Shown: in pieces, positions 5,451 through 6,386 of the stretch
Layout: each line of letters begins with the position of its first letter
Position numbering within the stretch: position 1 is the stretch's first letter
From: Bradyrhizobiaceae bacterium
Lineage (GTDB): Bacteria; Pseudomonadota; Alphaproteobacteria; Rhizobiales; Hyphomicrobiaceae
Length of the DNA stretch: 6,386 bases
Reading direction: 5' to 3'
Assembly (NCBI GenBank): GCA_947475855.1
Contig: CANJPN010000366.1
Location: 1 to 6,386, forward strand
Notes under the pieces: generated by a model
Databases searched by the model: none
The model's input: the letters and a program-made list of their open reading frames with translations, nothing else
Told to the model about the DNA's origin: nothing
Translations under genes and position numbers: made by a program

Positions 5451-6386
5451 CTATTCGCTGCCGTGCGTCGTTCGGCGCGCCGCTTCGACTGCGTCCTCCC
5501 GGCTGCCTATACCGTTGAAAAAGAGGTTCAACAGCACGGCGAGGATGGCGGTGAGCAGGATGCCGGAGTGCAGGATCGGGCCAAGGGTGGGGATTGCTGC
5601 GATGACCTTGTTGAAGAACGTCGGGGCCACCAGCGGGATGAGACCGAATCCGACGGCAAGCGCGACGGTATAGAGATTGAAGCGGTTCGTCTTGTAGTCG
5701 ACTTCGGCGAGAATGCGGATGCCGGTCGCCGCGACCATGCCGAACATCACGATACCCGCGCCACCGAGCACATAGAGAGGGATGGCTTCCGCGAGCGCGC
5801 CCAGTTTAGGGACGAGACCCATCAGGATCATGATGGCCCCGCCGGTGACCGTGACCCAGCGGGAGCGAATGCCGGTGACGCCGACAAGCCCAACATTCTG
5901 TGAGAATGACGTGTAGGGGAACGTGTTCATGATGCCCCCGATCAGCGTGCCGAGACCATCGGTTCGCAGGCCTCGGGTCATGTCGGCCTGAGTGAGCTTG
6001 CGCCCGGTCATGTCGGACAGGGCGAGGAACATGCCTGCCGACTCGATCATCACGACGATCATCACGATGCACATCGTCAGGATGTGCACCAGGTTGAAGA
6101 TCGGCATGCCGAACTGGAACGGGTAGATGACCGCGAACCAAGTTGCTTCATCCACCTTCTTCAGGGGCATCGTGTTGAAAACGAAGTAGGCGACGAGGCA
6201 ACCGACGACGATACCCAGGAGGACAGCGATGTTACTCACGAAGCCCTTCACGTAGCGGGTGATCAACAAGATCACCAACATCACGAAAGCTGCCATGCCG
6301 AGATTGAACAGATCGCCATAACCCGGCAGGTTCGGCGCGGCAGCCCCGGCCGCCCAGTTCACGCCCACACGCATCAGCGAGATACC
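5451..6386 (-). CDS. NCS2 (nucleobase:cation symporter-2) xanthine/uric-acid-type permease, N-terminus cut off by window
   Basis: The frame is open to the right edge, showing the last 311 residues of a multi-pass inner-membrane protein; full members have about 450-480, so roughly 150 N-terminal residues lie outside. The visible text begins GISLMRVGVNWAAG, continuous with the family pattern, so the Met encoded at 6374 is internal. Counting from the first visible residue, the NAT signature QNVGLVGVTG spans 163-172, followed by IRSRWVT. Residues corresponding to those essential in E. coli XanQ are present: Glu115 (IESAGM), Asp143 (RTDGLG), Gln163 and Asn164. The signature ends in Gly as in purine carriers, where I recall a UraA-like uracil carrier having Arg. 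These proteins import purines with protons or sodium. The end is intact (NGIGSREDAVEAARR, then a short polar tail). It converges with the LysR gene and may be the last gene of its own unit. Xanthine or urate is the favoured substrate; uracil is less likely. Confidence 0.92.
   Translation of the reverse strand, partial: GISLMRVGVNWAAGAAAPNLPGYGDLFNLGMAAFVMLVILLITRYVKGFVSNIAVLLGIVVGCLVAYFVFNTMPLKKVDEATWFAVIYPFQFGMPIFNLVHILTMCIVMIVVMIESAGMFLALSDMTGRKLTQADMTRGLRTDGLGTLIGGIMNTFPYTSFSQNVGLVGVTGIRSRWVTVTGGAIMILMGLVPKLGALAEAIPLYVLGGAGIVMFGMVAATGIRILAEVDYKTNRFNLYTVALAVGFGLIPLVAPTFFNKVIAAIPTLGPILHSGILLTAILAVLLNLFFNGIGSREDAVEAARRTTHGSE

Noticed and set aside
5514..5532. Short inverted repeat GTTGAA / TTCAAC with a 7-nt spacer near the permease C-terminus
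   Set aside because: A six-pair, AT-rich stem inside coding sequence, easily expected by chance and well inside the permease gene.
5163..5903. Plus-strand open frame overlapping the LysR 3' end and the permease gene
   Set aside because: It is a shadow of two well-supported genes. The Asp/Glu/Arg/Gly-rich product has no domain signal and crosses the convergent junction.

Overview
The window is a GC-rich, densely coding stretch of bacterial chromosome. It holds six protein genes, two of them cut by the window edges, with no RNA genes, insertion sequences or CRISPR. The gene families present (a tripartite tricarboxylate transporter, M20-type hydrolases, a LysR regulator and an NCS2 purine permease) and the even codon use fit a metabolically versatile proteobacterium. 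An alphaproteobacterium (Hyphomicrobiales-like) or betaproteobacterium (Burkholderiales-like) is most likely, but this is inferred from style and not from a marker gene.

Layout. (1) 2-1817, plus strand: the C-terminal part of TctB and a complete TctA, the membrane subunits of a TTT-family secondary transporter. The periplasmic binding protein TctC is not visible. (2) 1835-4348, minus strand: a two-gene operon with an AllC-like amidohydrolase (allantoate amidohydrolase / N-carbamoyl amino-acid hydrolase family) first and an M20 ArgE/DapE-type deacylase second, 36 bp apart. (3) 4349-4476: a 128-bp divergent promoter region. (4) 4477-5433, plus strand: a LysR-type regulator, probably the local regulator of the hydrolase operon. 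(5) 5451 to the right edge, minus strand: the C-terminal two thirds of an NCS2 xanthine/uric-acid-type permease, convergent with the LysR gene. A perfect 13-bp hairpin lies at this convergent junction, inside the 3' end of the LysR gene.

Reading the genes together, the best hypothesis is uptake and nitrogen salvage from purine-derived ureides or related N-carbamoyl/N-acyl compounds. The NCS2 permease would bring in a purine (xanthine or urate). The AllC-like enzyme would release ammonia from allantoate or a similar carbamoyl compound. The M20 enzyme would remove an acyl group from an unidentified metabolite, and TctAB(C) would import an organic acid or acidic amide. The LysR protein would switch the divergent operon. 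Substrates are inferred from family and neighbourhood only.

Nothing here is clearly a new biological system. The points most worth a second look are the M20 enzyme, whose text lacks the canonical bridging Asp and the later Glu metal ligand, and the perfect hairpin embedded in the LysR coding end.
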